A stretch of DNA of 64,000 bases from Achatina immaculata (taxonomy: Eukaryota; Mollusca; Gastropoda; Stylommatophora; Achatinidae): the NCBI GenBank assembly GCA_009760885.1, contig CM019719.1, positions 41,165,584-41,229,583 of the forward strand. The letters are read 5' to 3'. A program made the position numbers and the translations under genes. Shown here piece by piece: positions 12,346-24,907 of the stretch. Below the pieces are notes generated by a model. It made no database searches, was not told where the DNA came from, and saw nothing but the letters and a program-made list of their open reading frames with translations. Numbering within the stretch: the stretch's first letter is position 1; each line of letters opens with the position of its first letter.

Positions 12346-14035
12346 ATATACTTCATTTAATCTCTTTCTCAACACTCAGGTAGACAGATAAAACATACTT
12401 CGAAACATCCAAAATCTAGCTTTCACACAGCTGTTTTTCTCTCCAAAGGTCGCCCCAGAACAGTTTTCTTTCAAAGATAGGTAAGTTTTAGAGCAAAGTG
12501 TAAAACGATGCAGCTCTGCGGAGTTGATAATGCATTGTTCTCTCATGGCTAGGAGACAGTCGTCCTACCGGAGGTCATTGTTTTGCTATTTTTATTTCCC
12601 TAACATTTCAGATGCTCATCTACTTTCTTACTGAGGTTCAAAGTTCAAAGTTAAAAATTCAGACTCCGGCTTCACTGCATTCGGGACAATCCCATATATG
12701 CTCCGCTGCATGCCGCAGCATCCATCCAAGAGTATGTTTGCTAATAGTTCCTGGCAAATGTTGCTTGTTTTACGATGCGTTTTCTGCCACACAGTTTGGA
12801 TTTCCTGCTAGCACCTTTAACTTGTCCTAGCTCCAGCAATATTTTCACAGCTACATTGTTCTTCCATTCCCGCTCTTCATTCTCCTGCAGTCTGTCCAAT
12901 ACAGCTTTAGCAATGTCCCCCTTGTCCATTGTCAGTCTGCCTTTTATTTTTACCTGATATCTTTACTGAGGTTAATCTTATTATTACATACCATGTATGT
13001 GCAAAGTCTGTGACCAGCTTCCTAAAAATTATCCCTCACAGTTTAATAACTTCTTTCCTGCAAGATCTGCATTTTATGACTAATTCATAAATTCTACCCA
13101 GCCTTGGCAGAATATAGTTTTGGTCGCGTGTTTTGCGTTAGACTTGGCAATTGTCTTTTCACAATCTAATTCGCTCGCTTGTTGCGTTGAAAGAGGCGTG
13201 AATTGAAAGTACTTGTGCGTGTTCATGCAAGTAGTTTGATACATGTAAAGAATCACTGCAACTTCCTGCGGAACGATACATGCATAATGACTGGCTGGAC
13301 ATGGAGATGCATGCATGCTGAGTAATGATGTCGAGAATATGGTCCTACAAATCACACCAAATCAAAGTTATGAAAGAAGTTCTGTAAACTTTGCTTCAGA
13401 GATTGATCAAACTTGTACATGGTAACTAATCAACAATTCCCTATGTTTATTATCTTATCCTTTTCTGTTCTTACACAAAGAAGGGGGAAAAATATGGTGT
13501 CGGTCATTATTTTATTGTGTCAAGTTCCGTAAAATCTGGTATGTCCTGGCCACGATGACATATTTGCCTGTCTTCGATTCCAACAAGGGCAGTCAACAGC
13601 AATTGGAAATCCGGAAAGTCCTGTAATCTAACAGAATGGCAATATCCTTTCCTGGCTTCTTATTGACTTCAGCTGTCACAAACTTAGCGCTCAGCCCACA
13701 AGTCAAGCTGCTTCGCTCGCCACTTTCTTGGCACGTACCTTTGCTATACTTGACAAAGCTCGCTTAGAATAAGCTGTGTTGTGAGTCTTTAAGGGAGAAA
13801 CAAATACTGGAGAAAAGATGTCACGCAGGGCAACGACATGTCTGGTACATCCTTGTGCTTAGACGTCAGCGAAAGCTAGAAATAATGCGACTAAATGACA
13901 ATAATCATTAATTTTACACTTCATTCAGCCCAGGACAAGGGGAGGCGATCCAGCCGAGGACAAGAGGTGAGGGTGGTCATAAATGAGAAATGAATCGTGA
14001 AAGAAGATTTTTCGGCCTGGAAAAAAAGCAGTTTC
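12346..14035. other. Unannotated stretch with an unidentified small frame
   Basis: At 12650-12930 (-) translation gives a Lys/Glu-rich peptide and then, after a frame change, HAAEHIWDCPECSEAG. The second part vaguely recalls the Cys/His end of RNase H-bearing LINEs, but not strongly enough to call. The rest holds no recognised feature. Confidence 0.35.
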
Positions 14036-14039
14036 TGAA

Positions 14040-14278
14040 TTCAGCCAAGCCAAATGAAAATAGCTAATTCCTTGGCATCAAGTGCTGAAATCAGCTGAAC
14101 AAGCAGCTTACACAAGTAGCTATTTCAGTGACATAAAATGTTGAAATTAGTCGAACAGCGTACTCAGGTAGTTATTGCTCTGACATACATATGATGAAAG
14201 TAGGTGAACAAACAGCCTACACAAGCAGCTACTTCCCTCGACATGAAATGCTAAAATTAGCTGAACAAATAGATGGCA
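14040..14278. repeat. About 60-bp degenerate minisatellite, 4 copies
   Basis: Units share AGCTGAACAA-CAGC-TACACAAG-AGCTA and GACATAAAATG-TGAAAT. They are diverged by roughly a fifth and vary in length. The array lies just before the 28-bp satellite but has an unrelated sequence. Confidence 0.75.
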
Positions 14279-14480
14279 AAAATCATCAATATAATTTTGA
14301 CCAATAACAGCGGTTTATTTGTACTGGAGGCGAACAAAGGTACCTGCGTTTTAGAAACACTGCTTCGACTCACGTTCATATGGCTGCTCCAGCTCCGTAC
14401 GAACACCGTTATGTTCCCTGGTTGAACCACAGAAGCAAAGGTATCACTCTGCTTTTCCAAGGACTAGCTTAGCTGGTTAA
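14279..14480. other. Unannotated spacer
   Basis: A 67-codon minus-strand frame shows no domain. Nothing else is seen. Confidence 0.35.
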
Positions 14481-16312
14481 GAATGACACAGATTTATGAC
14501 TGCAGTACATCTGCCACAGATTTATGACTACATTACGTCTGCCACACATTTATTACTACATTACCTCTGCCACAGATTTATGACTACATTACCTCTGCCA
14601 CCGATTTATGACTACATTACCTCTGCCACAGATTTATGACTACATTACCTCTGCCACAGATTTATGACTACATTACCTCTGCTACAGATTTATGACTACA
14701 TTACTTATGCCACAGATTTATGACCACAGTACCTCTGTCACAGATTTATGACTACAGTATCTCTGCCTCAGATTTATGACTACGTTACTTATGCCACAGA
14801 TTTATGCCTAGAGTAGCTCTACCTCAGATTTATAATTACAGTATATCTGTCTCAAATTTATGACTACAGTACCTCTGCCACAGATTTATGACTATAGTAG
14901 CTCTGCCACAGATTTATGACCAGAGTACCTCTGCCACAGATTTATGACTACAGTACCTCTGCCTCAGATTTATGACTACAGTACCTCTGCTACAGATTTA
15001 TGACTACAGTACCTCTGTCACAGATTTATGACCACAGTAGCTCTGCCACAGATTTATGACCACAGTACTTCTGTCACAGATTTATGACTACAATGCCTCT
15101 CCCGCATATTTATGACTACAGTAGCTGTGCCACAGATTTATGACCACAGTATCTCTGCCACAGATTTATGACCACAGTATCTCTGCCACAGATTTATGAC
15201 CACAGTAGCTCTGCCACAGATTTATGACCACAGTACTTCTGTCACAGATTTATGACTACAATGCCTCTCCCGCATATTTATGACTACAGTAGCTGTGCCA
15301 CAGATTTATGACCACAGTATCTCTGCCACAGATTTATGACCACAGTATCTCTGCCACAGATTTATGACCACAGTATCTCTGCTTCAGATGTAAGACTACA
15401 GTACCTCTGTCGCAGATTTATGGCTAGATTACTTCTGCCAAAGATTTATGGCTACGGTAGCTCTGGGTCAGATTTATGGCTCCAGTACCTCTGCCTCAGA
15501 TTTATGACTACAGTACCTCTGCCTCAGATTTATGACTACAGTAGCTCTGCCTCTGATTTATGACTACAGTAGCTCTGCCATAGATTTATGATTACAGTAC
15601 CTCTGCCACAGATTTATGACTACAGTACCTTTGCCACAGATTTTTTACTACACTACCTCTGCCTCAGGTTTATGACTACATTACTTCTGTCTCAAATTTA
15701 TGGCTCCAGTTCCTCTGCCACAGATTTATGACTACAGTACTTATGCTTCAGATTTATGACTACAGTACCTTTGCCACAGATTTATGACTACAGTTCTTCT
15801 GCCACAAAGATTTATGACTACAGTACGTCTGCCACAGATTTATGACTACATTACGTCTGTCGCAGATTTATGACTACAGTAGCTCTGGCTCAGATTTATG
15901 GCTCCCTTATCTCTGCCACAGATTTATGATTACGGTACCTCTGTCTCAGATCTATGACTACAGTACCTTTGCCACAGATGTATGACTACAGTACTTCTGT
16001 CTCAGATTTATGACTACAGTACTTCTGTCTCAGATTTATGACCACATTAGTTCTGCCTGAGATTTATGGCTCCAGTACTTCTGCCACAGATTTATGACTA
16101 CATTGCTTCTGCCTTAGATTTATGGCTCCAGTACTTCTGCCACGGATTTATGACAACATTGGTTCTGCCTTAGATTTATGGCTCCAGTACTTCTGCACAG
16201 ATTTATGACTACATTGCTTCTGCCTTAGATTTATGGCTCCAGTACCTCTGCCACAGGTTTATGACTACAGTACTTCTGCCTCAGATTTATGACTACAGTA
16301 CCTCTTGGTTGT
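14481..16312. repeat. 28-bp satellite array, about 65 copies
   Basis: A tandem array of a 28-bp unit with consensus CAGATTTATGACTACAGTAC plus CTCTGCCA, about 1.83 kb long. Sites inside the unit vary (TAC/CAC, CC/TC/GC, CCA/CTC), and the variants cluster. A block of six units (168 bp) is itself duplicated, seen as the rare CCTCTCCCGCATATTTATG variant at about 15095 and 15263. The right part is richer in GGCTCC variants. No gene is implied. Confidence 0.97.
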
Positions 16313-18595
16313 ATTGAAGCCCTAAAAAAAGTTGTCTTATATTTGTTAAACTTCGATCCTATATCTCCATTACATGACTAAATTAACTTGTTGTCATTTG
16401 TATCATGAGATACGATTTATATCAGCATTTAAAACGAAGCAAATTGGAACATGCGATCTCTTTTCAATGGAAGAAAAACTGCAGTTTTTTTTAAAATAAT
16501 TATCTTGGTGATTGTGTCCCAGGGGACATTGGCTACAGATACCGAACGCTCTGTCTGTGTTGAAATGTCTCTTGATGTACTTATTTTTCTTTTCTTTTAT
16601 CGTCTTATAGTCGTTTTGCTATGAATTCTTTAGTTGGAAAATAATTTTCTATAACGTGTTTAGCGTGTCCATATTTTCAGATTTTCCAGCTCTGTCCCTT
16701 TTGTCCTGAAAGTTTTTTCCCAACCATTTTCTTTTCAAACTTTTTTGTTGTTTCAAAACATATTTATTTGCTTCTTTTTCAGTTATTTTTCGGCGCAGTT
16801 CTGTTTTTCTATCTGCATTTCTAAGGCATTAACATTTCAACACTACGATTTCAGACTATTTTTTTTCCTTTTCTTTTTTTTTGTTACTTTCTTCACTGGC
16901 AAATTCGCAACTTAACGGAAGCAATAAGACACACCAGTTTCTTCGTTTTCCCCAGTTTTTCTTGAAAACTCCTGTCTTTTCTTACCGATTTCTGACTGAC
17001 GTCAATGATTTTCCACTTATTTTTAACGTTAAAAAATCTTTGCTGTCTTCTAATATTATTATAACAATGGCTATCGAAATCAGATCAATCCAACGCTGCT
17101 ATAAATGTGAGAATATCTGACTATATTTATTGAGGGTATTCGGAAATTGTTCAATACTTTTTTTTTTCCTGACGAGCTGGTGCAGTTTCACCTGCCGTTC
17201 AAGTTTTGTTTTGTTTTGTTCAGAAGTGGTTCAGCTGTTCAGATTATGAAAGCAGTCGGTTTTCTGTCGGATTTGTATGGTCACTGTTTAAGGTTGGAAT
17301 GTTTCTATGAACGGAGTTTAAGAAATCTAACCAAACATGGGACATCGAACGCAGGCTCCAGGACACTACAGAACGGATGAAATCTGAATATCTTCGAGTT
17401 CATGACATAATAAAACGCTTCTTTGTCGTTCTTTGTTGCCATCTAGTAACCCGCTGTTCCAAGAAGGTCAAAGTTTCATGGGCGTTGTCCCCTAAATTCT
17501 TCTCCCTTTGCCTTTATCTGTTCATATTTTTCTTCTTTAGGAACTTTTCTGCCTATCTTTCCTCACCTGATATGACTCACGAAGAATCCTCACTCAAAAC
17601 GGTCGACGGTGTAGATAGGTCAAGACGTCTAGTTTACATCCAGTGCCTTCATATCTCGTTTGTTTGCATATCTGAATATTAATCTTGGACTTCTTGCTGT
17701 TCTGTTATCACCTGTTAGTCGTCCATAAAGAATATCTTCAGGGTTGTTTTGTTCGTAATACACTAGACGGACATGGCCAAGCTACTGTAGTCTGGGTTCT
17801 GTGAAGAAAATATACTTGAAAAGAAAAACATACGCGTAATTGTGCCACAGGTAGGGATCTAACGTTTAAGAATACAGGTGAAAAGGGACGAAATCAGCTT
17901 TACCAGATGTATTGCTCAGAATCTCTGGCCTGCTCATTACATACTACTAACAAGATGGAGAAATAGTGACTGCATATTTATTCAGGACTACAGCATATGC
18001 ATATAAAAATGAAGAAAGTTTGTATAGAGCAACTATGAGAAAGGTTCAACAACATATACACATATTTTTTTAAAAGCACTCTTCGGCGCTTCTCTACTTC
18101 ATGCAAATAACCTTAACAAGAACCACGAACAAAGAGGGCACAATGTTTACTACAGTTTGTTAACATTTTCCTGATCAAAGTGTATTTGTCCCGTGACTGC
18201 GACAATCTTTCAGGAACGCCACGTTAGAGTGTACAAAGGTCGCGTGACAGCTTCCGCTCTGGGGTTGAACGTTGTTTGTGTTCGCCCAAGAGTTTCCCTC
18301 CTGCTCTTTGTCAGCGCATGCAAGTTCTCCTTTCCTGCCTGGAATATTGCTCAAGAAACAAAAAACAGAAGACCTGGAACCAGCGACCGAAAATAACTGA
18401 ACTATCAGACCACCGCCGACAGTCCACTTACGTACAGAAAAAAAGATTTTTTTTGCTACAACTGGTCAGATGCCAGAGGAAAAAAAACCCGTTTATTTTC
18501 CCCATGGTCTTGTTTGCTTTCAATAGAAGTCCATTCTGTCACCCGCGTCGTTAAATATTGAGGTAATGTTACATAATGTTAACAATATCGGTGGA
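16313..18595. other. Unannotated AT/T-rich stretch
   Basis: Poly-T-rich from 16560 to 17200. The largest frames (101 codons at 17377-17682, 92 codons at 18276-18554) have no motif I recognise. I cannot support an exon. Confidence 0.4.
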
Positions 18596-18596
18596 G

Positions 18597-19125
18597 AAGG
18601 ATTGATTGATTGATTGATTGATCTTTATTTCAAAAGGGTTAAGAATTGGGCACGCAGGCCCGTCTGACATTCTGCCCTTTATCATACATCTTTCACTCTA
18701 TTCCAGACATTCTACAAATATGCTGTTCATATAACAAACATAACTAACATTGAAGCTGAGAGACATAAAATAAAATATAACATTTACGTTTCGCTCTTAA
18801 ACATTCACTCAGTACAGAAGTAACTACATGCATTATAAATGATTATAAGTAACTACATACATTATAAATGACTACAGAAGTAACTACATACATTATAAAT
18901 GATTATAAGTAACTACATACATTATAACTGACTACAGAAGTAACTACATACATTATAAATGATTATAAGTAACTACATACATTATAAATGACTACAGAAG
19001 TAACTACATACATTATAAATGATTATAAGTAACTACATACATTATAAATGACTACAGAAATAACTACATGCATTATAAATGATTATAAGTAACTACATAC
19101 ATTATAAATGACTATCTACTAAACA
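18597..19125 (-). mobile_element. LINE family F, 3' UTR copy F1 with (TCAA)n tail
   Basis: On the minus strand the end reads TAACCCTTTTGAAATAAAGA followed by a (TCAA)n tail, which on the plus strand is the (ATTG)n run at 18600-18622. The preceding 150 bp match the 3' UTR of copy F2 (about 44050-44182), including AGAATGTCAGACGGGCCTGC. No coding sequence remains. The 5' part has turned into the 60-bp minisatellite listed separately. Confidence 0.9.
18818..19115. repeat. 60-bp dimeric minisatellite within LINE F 3' UTR
   Basis: The period is exactly 60 bp, made of two related halves: TAACTACATACATTATAAAT followed by GATTATAAG (29 bp) or GACTACAGAAG (31 bp). About five copies are present with few substitutions. 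A related single-copy stretch with ATTTAYATGTGTATGYAGTTA spacing sits at 43930-44030 in F2, so the array probably grew out of the element's own 3' UTR. Confidence 0.93.
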
Positions 19126-19770
19126 AAATTTTCGAGACTATTCAGAAAACAATTTATTGTATTCGGTGTCTGTAAGAGCAGTTTAAGATAACTTTTAAGT
19201 TAGGAAGAGAGGAAGAGGGGTGAGAGAAAAAGAGGGGAAAGGGGAGGGGAAGGACAAGTGCATTTGGCAAATTTTCTGGTTTGTTTATTGAAAGTATGAA
19301 AGTTTAGATCTGTTAGCGTGAAGCGATGAAAGTAAACTCAGATGAGATGCGAGATATCGTAAATCTTCTTGTTCGGCATCTGTGTTTCATTTTCAGTCTC
19401 ACCTCCGTCGTATTCACAGCTACGACCGTGTACACCGATGTCTCTTCGTAAGTTTGACCGCTACGTCCTGGCCAAGATATGCCGAGCAGTCTGAAAAGGA
19501 CCGGCAGAAGGACAGGGGAAGAATAAAGATATCTGAGAAAGAGAGAAATTGTATAAAAGGCAGCCACGGCTTTCCATACGTTTGAAGAATACCGAAGCGA
19601 AGAGCCCTCTGCATTAAAGAGATGGATACTGATTCAGAACATGGAGCTGATGCTAAACATAAGAGAAATTAATCAGTGGTAAATCAGAAGCGAATTGAAT
19701 AATTTGTTCTCTCTGGATAAAATTGTCTCCATTAGCTTTAGGTATAGCATAGTGCCTTCTGACCTAGAAT
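19126..19770. other. Unannotated non-coding stretch
   Basis: Contains a purine-rich run at 19200-19255. Overlapping frames of 64-84 codons on both strands show no domain. Confidence 0.4.
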
Positions 19771-19783
19771 TATGATTATAATT

Positions 19784-19941
19784 CACTCATTCATTTGCAT
19801 GTCCCTTGCGGAACTTTGCCTCCCAAACAGCACTCCTGTAGGCCTCTCGGTTGTGAGCAAGATGGCCTGCTGCTGTTGCATCCATTTCCAGATCATCAAC
19901 GATGTCTTGCAGCCATCTTCGTCTTGGTCTTCCTCTTTTTC
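19784..19941 (-). mobile_element. LINE family A, ultra-short copy A2 with perfect TSD
   Basis: A 158-bp 5'-truncated insertion carrying only the last part of LINE A: minus-strand RRRW-LQDIVDDL...NREA-AVR..KFRKGHAN coding text plus a (TGAA)n tail. It is flanked by a perfect 13-bp TSD, TATGATTATAATT, at 19771-19783 and 19942-19954. The short length and clean flanks are typical of target-primed reverse transcription that stopped early. Confidence 0.95.
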
Positions 19942-19954
19942 TATGATTATAATT

Positions 19955-22347
19955 ATGAACATATTTTATGAGTTAGCATTTAAGTAAGAAGAGAAAAGCT
20001 AGATAGGAAATTTGGAGAACAAGGTAGATACTAGAGGAAGATCATTACGACTGGGGAAGTGTAAACAGAAGAAACAGACGAACAGAAAGGACAGATAACA
20101 TTGACGACGAGGGAAGAGACGAGCTGAGGAAAGAAGCTTATAAGTACAGTAGGCCTCCATGACCATCCTGTGAGTGAAATACAAGATGACCAAAAACAGT
20201 CAGCGAACCGAGAAAACTGGACAGGGAGGCTAGAAGGATTTAAGAAAAGCCAAATGTCTGGTTGGCGATGGATAGGAGGCGGACCAGGCTAGAAATCAGT
20301 CAACAGGTACATTTAGAAAGTGCCATAGGGAATAAACAGACGGATTGACATTCAACTCCACTAAACTGATGGGTCGTGACTCGAGAATCAATCGATGCCC
20401 AGATCGAAACCAGTGGACTAATTATGGGTGTGGCAGGAATACGATGGGGGGGGGGGGGGGGGTCACCAAACTGGACTTAGAGATAAAACGAAGAGCCCAA
20501 GAGAGAAGCTCAGACGAAAAAGAGATTCCGACATACTAAGCGCTCACACAAACAGATACAGATAGATACAGTAGTGGATTTAGAGAGATAGATTTAGCTG
20601 AAGTGCGCTGAAGAAATAGGCAGTTATAGAATCAGACAGGCATGTTGATGCGATGTGTGAAGAGACCCTAGAGTGCTCTAGGCAGGACTTAGAGACAATT
20701 TTAAAATACCACCAATAAAACAAACTATATTAGATTAGACAGTTAGACGACTCCCGCTGCTCTTAATGCATCTGCTATCTTTTATGGAATTCCGAGAGTC
20801 CACGTGTTTTATATCCTAACCTACCATGAGCCATTGAAGCAGTTTTTTTTGTTTTGTTTACAAAATTAACAATTACTGTGGTCATATTGTTTTATTCTGT
20901 AGCTATGAACTTCATCATTTTTAACCATAAACGTTAAAATAAGAATTGCTTCGTTTCCCATTCACGGCGGCAGCGATGTTTGATAATTAAAAATGTTTGT
21001 GTGAGTGGTTTTTTTTTGGGGGGGGGGGGTAGGGCAAGAGTTACGTAAACTCTGGAAGTGAAAATCGGGAATAAATGTGCGGAAATAATTCAAAAACAGT
21101 GGGGGTAAGTTTACAGAACTACGCTTCTCAAATTGTCGCAGTGCCGTCCCGTAGTCCACAAGCGATAGAATCAAGACCATGTCTGAAAACAGGTGGACGA
21201 AAACAGTAATTTTTATCGTTAAATAGATACGAAACAAAACAAAATAAAAAGTGGCTGTAAAAAATAATACGCTATTTTTTTCTTTTTTTTACATAAGTGA
21301 TCTCTGAATACAATTTAAAAGTGTATAGATACAGACAGACTTGTATTAAGAACGGAATTGTGAATTTAGAAACTGTGAAATTGATGAATGAATTTTCTTA
21401 ATATAATAATCAATATTGTTTACGCTGTCTCAATGAGCCATCGTGATATGTCATTCTGCCTGTTTTTTGTCAGAGGAACTAAGGTGACATATCTTTTTTT
21501 ATCATGGATTTTTTTTGGGAGGGGGAGGGAGGGGGGGGGGGGGCAAAACTTTGTTGCAGATCAGAAAATAGATGTTCGTTCATCTCCATAGTTTCCATCG
21601 AGCCTCACTCTAAGAACACCATTTTAAGATCACATTATTTACCGGCGAATATTGTTAATGATGCGCATGCAGACCCACCATTCATATTTGTTTGTCCGTC
21701 TTTCACATTAATTGTATCTGATAATGTAGTTCCAGCTAAACGGGCAAATTAGGGACATTCACATCCATTGGCTGAAAACGTACCTCGGACATTCACTGAC
21801 GCGAGTGTCTATATGAAAACGAGCATTCTCTTCGTGTGTGTCTATTAATCGAGGAGCATTCACCCTGTCTTAAACCTGTAAGGACATTCTCAGAGAAGCA
21901 CATGGATCTCTTATATCTGGAAAAGATCATTCAGTTCACGTCCCATTCATTGGACTCATGCAAGGAAACAAAGAAAAAACAAACGAATCTGGTAAAGTAC
22001 TAAACACGGAATGTATTGACACTTGCTTGCTCCAGAGCAATTAAGCGACGCTGTAGACATGTCGAGGAGACAAAAGGCTCCAGGCGCTGAACAATAGTGT
22101 CAGAGTGTCCACACAATGATTTGTCTGGGAATGAAGAAAAGAGACCAAGTTCTCCTTCTTCCTTCGATAAAAAAAAAACAGAAAAGAAAACAGGTGAGAG
22201 AGACAAACAATAAAGAGTGTTTAAAGAAAAGGGAAAAAACGTCAAGATATGAATACTTTTCAAATTGTCATGGAAAAAAAGGATTGATAATTAACATATG
22301 CACATATTCAGTGAAAGAAAATTAACACTCAAACACACGCAGCATCT
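19955..22347. other. Unannotated non-coding stretch with G runs
   Basis: A guanine run of about 18 lies near 20444-20462, another of about 10 at 21019-21028, and a GGGAGGG-type G-rich block at 21518-21543. The frames at 22000-22263 (-) and 20962-21237 (-) show no domain. No gene is supported. Confidence 0.45.
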
Positions 22348-23189
22348 TACATCCTTCCCGTACCGCTAAACGTCACATAGGGCCCTCATGGTAGTTCGCC
22401 AAGATTTCCTGTCTTCGGCGAGTTTTTAAGTCTCATCAAGGGATGTTATGCCCACTGAAATGCCCTCTCTTAAAAATGTCTTCTTTAGAGTTTCACGTGG
22501 TCGACCTCTTTTTCTTCGGCCTGTTGTATTTCACTTGATAGCTTGTTTAGGGATTCTCTAATTGCTTCTTCTCATCACGTGACCGACATATGTCCTTTTT
22601 CTGATCACCCATGAGACAGGTTGTTGTTTGCTCATCCGTCTTTTCTCTGCGTTGTTCTTGAATTCCTTCAACTTTATACCGAATTTTCCTTGGGCATTTG
22701 TTTTCGAAAGAGTCTAATTTCTTTTCTATTTTTTTAGTTATTTTACAGCTTTCACATCTATAAATGAGAGTGGATATTACATTGAATTGAATAATCTTAA
22801 CTTGGTTTTTGTGCTTATAACTTTTGAATGCCATATGTTCTCAAGACTCTTGAAGGTCAGTGCTGCTTTTGCAATACTAATTATAACTTCCTTTCTGCTC
22901 TATGTAGTTGCCGAGATATGCAAATTGGTTTCCTTCTTCAAGAGCTGTTCCTTCTACGTACATTTTTCCTTGGTGGTTAATGAGAAGTTTCATTATTTTT
23001 GTTTTATCCTTGTTAATTTCAAGTCTTATTTTACTAGCCACTGAAGAAAGAATACCCGTTTTTGTCTGACATCTGTTTCACATTGTCACTGATAAGGGTT
23101 ATGTCATCTGCAAAACCAAGATCTTCTAGTTGGGTCTCATGTGCCCAATCAATGGACGTTTTACATATGCAGCATTTTTTCGTTATGAA
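22348..23189 (-). mobile_element. LINE family B, truncated copy B2
   Basis: The minus strand matches the B1 ORF from the RT region just after FADD to the C-terminus: VISTLIYRCESCKITKKIEK, LDSFENKCPRKI and the 3' end with GTGACGTTTAGCGGTACGGG. It is broken by many indels and stops. The 5' truncation at 23189 falls at the equivalent of B1 position 30846, where Penelope-like sequence begins. The 3' end reads GGAAGGATGTAAGATGC, close to the AAGAT tail of B1. Confidence 0.88.
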
Positions 23190-23255
23190 GAATGTATATT
23201 AGAACGTGGAGATTGTTTAAATGGAGACTTGTGAAATGTAGTCAAAGGGTTGTAA
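23190..23255 (-). mobile_element. Penelope-like 3' terminal fragment, inverted
   Basis: On the plus strand GTTTAAATGGAGACTTGTGA and the following bases match 46688-46735, which lies in the 3' UTR of a minus-strand Penelope-like copy. This fragment therefore points left and lies head to head with the plus-strand Penelope-like coding piece that starts at about 23256. Confidence 0.55.
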
Positions 23256-23660
23256 ATGGGGGTAGTGGATGGGAATCTGCCGCTAATCCAACTGGACCCC
23301 GACACTTGCGACATTTTCTCTGATCCACCCCTGTTGGCATACAAGCATGAGCCAAACCTTAAGGACATCCTCGTCCACAGCCACCTGAAGCAGAGCCTTA
23401 AATATGTTGCCAACAGAAAATGTAACCGCCCCCGCCGCGTTACCTGCCCAGTAGTCTGGGAAACGAAATCGATCACTTTCCAAAAACTATCCTCACTCTT
23501 CATGAGGGATTCACATGCGAGTCCCGTAATGTGATATATGTCATCGTTTGCAAAAGATGCAGGATAACGTACATTTTTGTCTAGTTATACATCCTGGTAT
23601 CACAGCTTTACTGCAGTGCTTCGTGTATAGCTGTATACTTATACACTACTTATTGTGTGA
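23256..23660 (+). pseudogene. Penelope-like element fragment before and into GIY-YIG
   Basis: The plus-strand frame gives DPPLLAYKHEPNLKDILVHS, CNRPRRVTCPVVWETKSITF, then after a frame change RNVIYVIVCKRC-RITYI. These are the conserved linker with CxxC (CNRP..VTCP) and the first half of the GIY-YIG endonuclease of Penelope-like retroelements. The frame is then interrupted by about 80 bp similar to 47268-47320 instead of continuing to GETG. The RT domain is absent. Confidence 0.85.
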
Positions 23661-24261
23661 GACAAAATGCTATGAAAACCCACTCGCCTGTGGGAAAAAT
23701 GACAAGCACAAATACCCCTCCTAGGATAGAAGGCCCTCCAGCTTTTGACATTGCCCATCCGTCTATAGGTGGAGCTGAGATCTTGGTCTGGGGCTGCGCT
23801 GGCTGTTCGGGATGGTGGATGTATGGGGACACAGAGATCACCTGCGGGGATGGGGAAAGTCTGATGGAAATCGACAAGTCCAGGACATGACAAGCCTATG
23901 GGTCTCTACAACAATGGCTATAAGAATGAGGCAAACAAAGCAGCCAGCAGATTATAGGCGGCGGGTAATGGACATCGTTGAGGCACTATCGGATCTCTCA
24001 CCCCAAAGTCGGAGTGTCTCTGTGAAACTGTCTCAAAGCCGTCGGACGTGCCGGTGTTGTACTCGGGGCCTGATCTCAGCTTCTCATTGGAAAGGCCTCC
24101 TGGGTGTAAAAGAAAGACTTAGACAAAAACCCCAATACGAACATGGCAGAAAGAAAAAGAAAACCATTCGAGCCCGGACGTCGCCTCGTAAAAGGTCCAC
24201 GCCAGATGGTTCGCCCCCCCCCCACGACTACCCTGAGCACAAAATCAGCTACGGGGGGCAC

Positions 24262-24907
24262 ACCAAACATCCTTCAAATCAGTTCTGGACTTAGGTCAAA
24301 GGCCTCAGAATTAAGCAGACAGCTGAAAAAATCATACAAGAAACCCTTCTATATGGAAAAGATCACTCAGTGCCTGGATGTACAAACGTGAATGTGGTAA
24401 ATGCAGGGGTATTGTCACACTCTTGAGAAATGACATCCAAGGAGAAGTTAAAAACAGAAAGTGCAAGGAGAATGATATCCAAGAGATAACAGAGTGGCAT
24501 GATGGACTGCGGTACACTCTTTATAATGTTTATTGTCCCCTAATTCTAAAAGCCAAACCAACATACACAGCACAGACATGCAGAAAACTATCATTGTAGG
24601 AGATTTTAATGCACATCTACCATCACTAGGATACAAAGACCGAAACCCTATGGAAAACAACATTGAAGAGCTATGTAACATCAGCAACATGATAATATTG
24701 CAAGACTCATCCTCCCTACCAACACTTCTCCATAGAACCACTGGATGCACATACAGACCTGACCTCACCATTGTCTCAGCAAACATCCACAACGATTGTA
24801 CTCTGAGAGTGCTTGATGACATAGGAAGCGACCATCTCCCCATCCTTCTACAAATTTCTCACACACGAAACCAAAGACCACACAAACCCCCCTCGCTGGA
24901 ATTATAG
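24262..24907 (+). pseudogene. LINE I endonuclease domain (frameshifted)
   Basis: The endonuclease/exonuclease/phosphatase fold that nicks target DNA during LINE integration. Visible motifs are NILQISSGLRSKASEL, the catalytic Glu in IQETL (codons about 24335-24349), GIVTLLRNDIQGEVKNRKC, TLYNVYCP, then after a frameshift near 24535 GDFNAH and RPDLTIVSANIHNDCTLRVL, ending in DDIGSDHLPI with the catalytic Asp-His pair. At least two frame changes break the domain, although the key residues I can identify are retained. Confidence 0.9.

Noticed and set aside
12650..12930. LINE RNase H tail (HIWDCPECSEAG)
   Set aside because: The Cys motif alone is too short, and the neighbouring frame does not fit the family.
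14481..16312. CRISPR array
   Set aside because: The unit is tandem without unique spacers, and the DNA is from an animal genome.
20000..20350. LINE C-terminal remnant (ANRENWTGRLEGF-like text)
   Set aside because: Only one short motif resembles the family, and no other part of the block or tail could be found.
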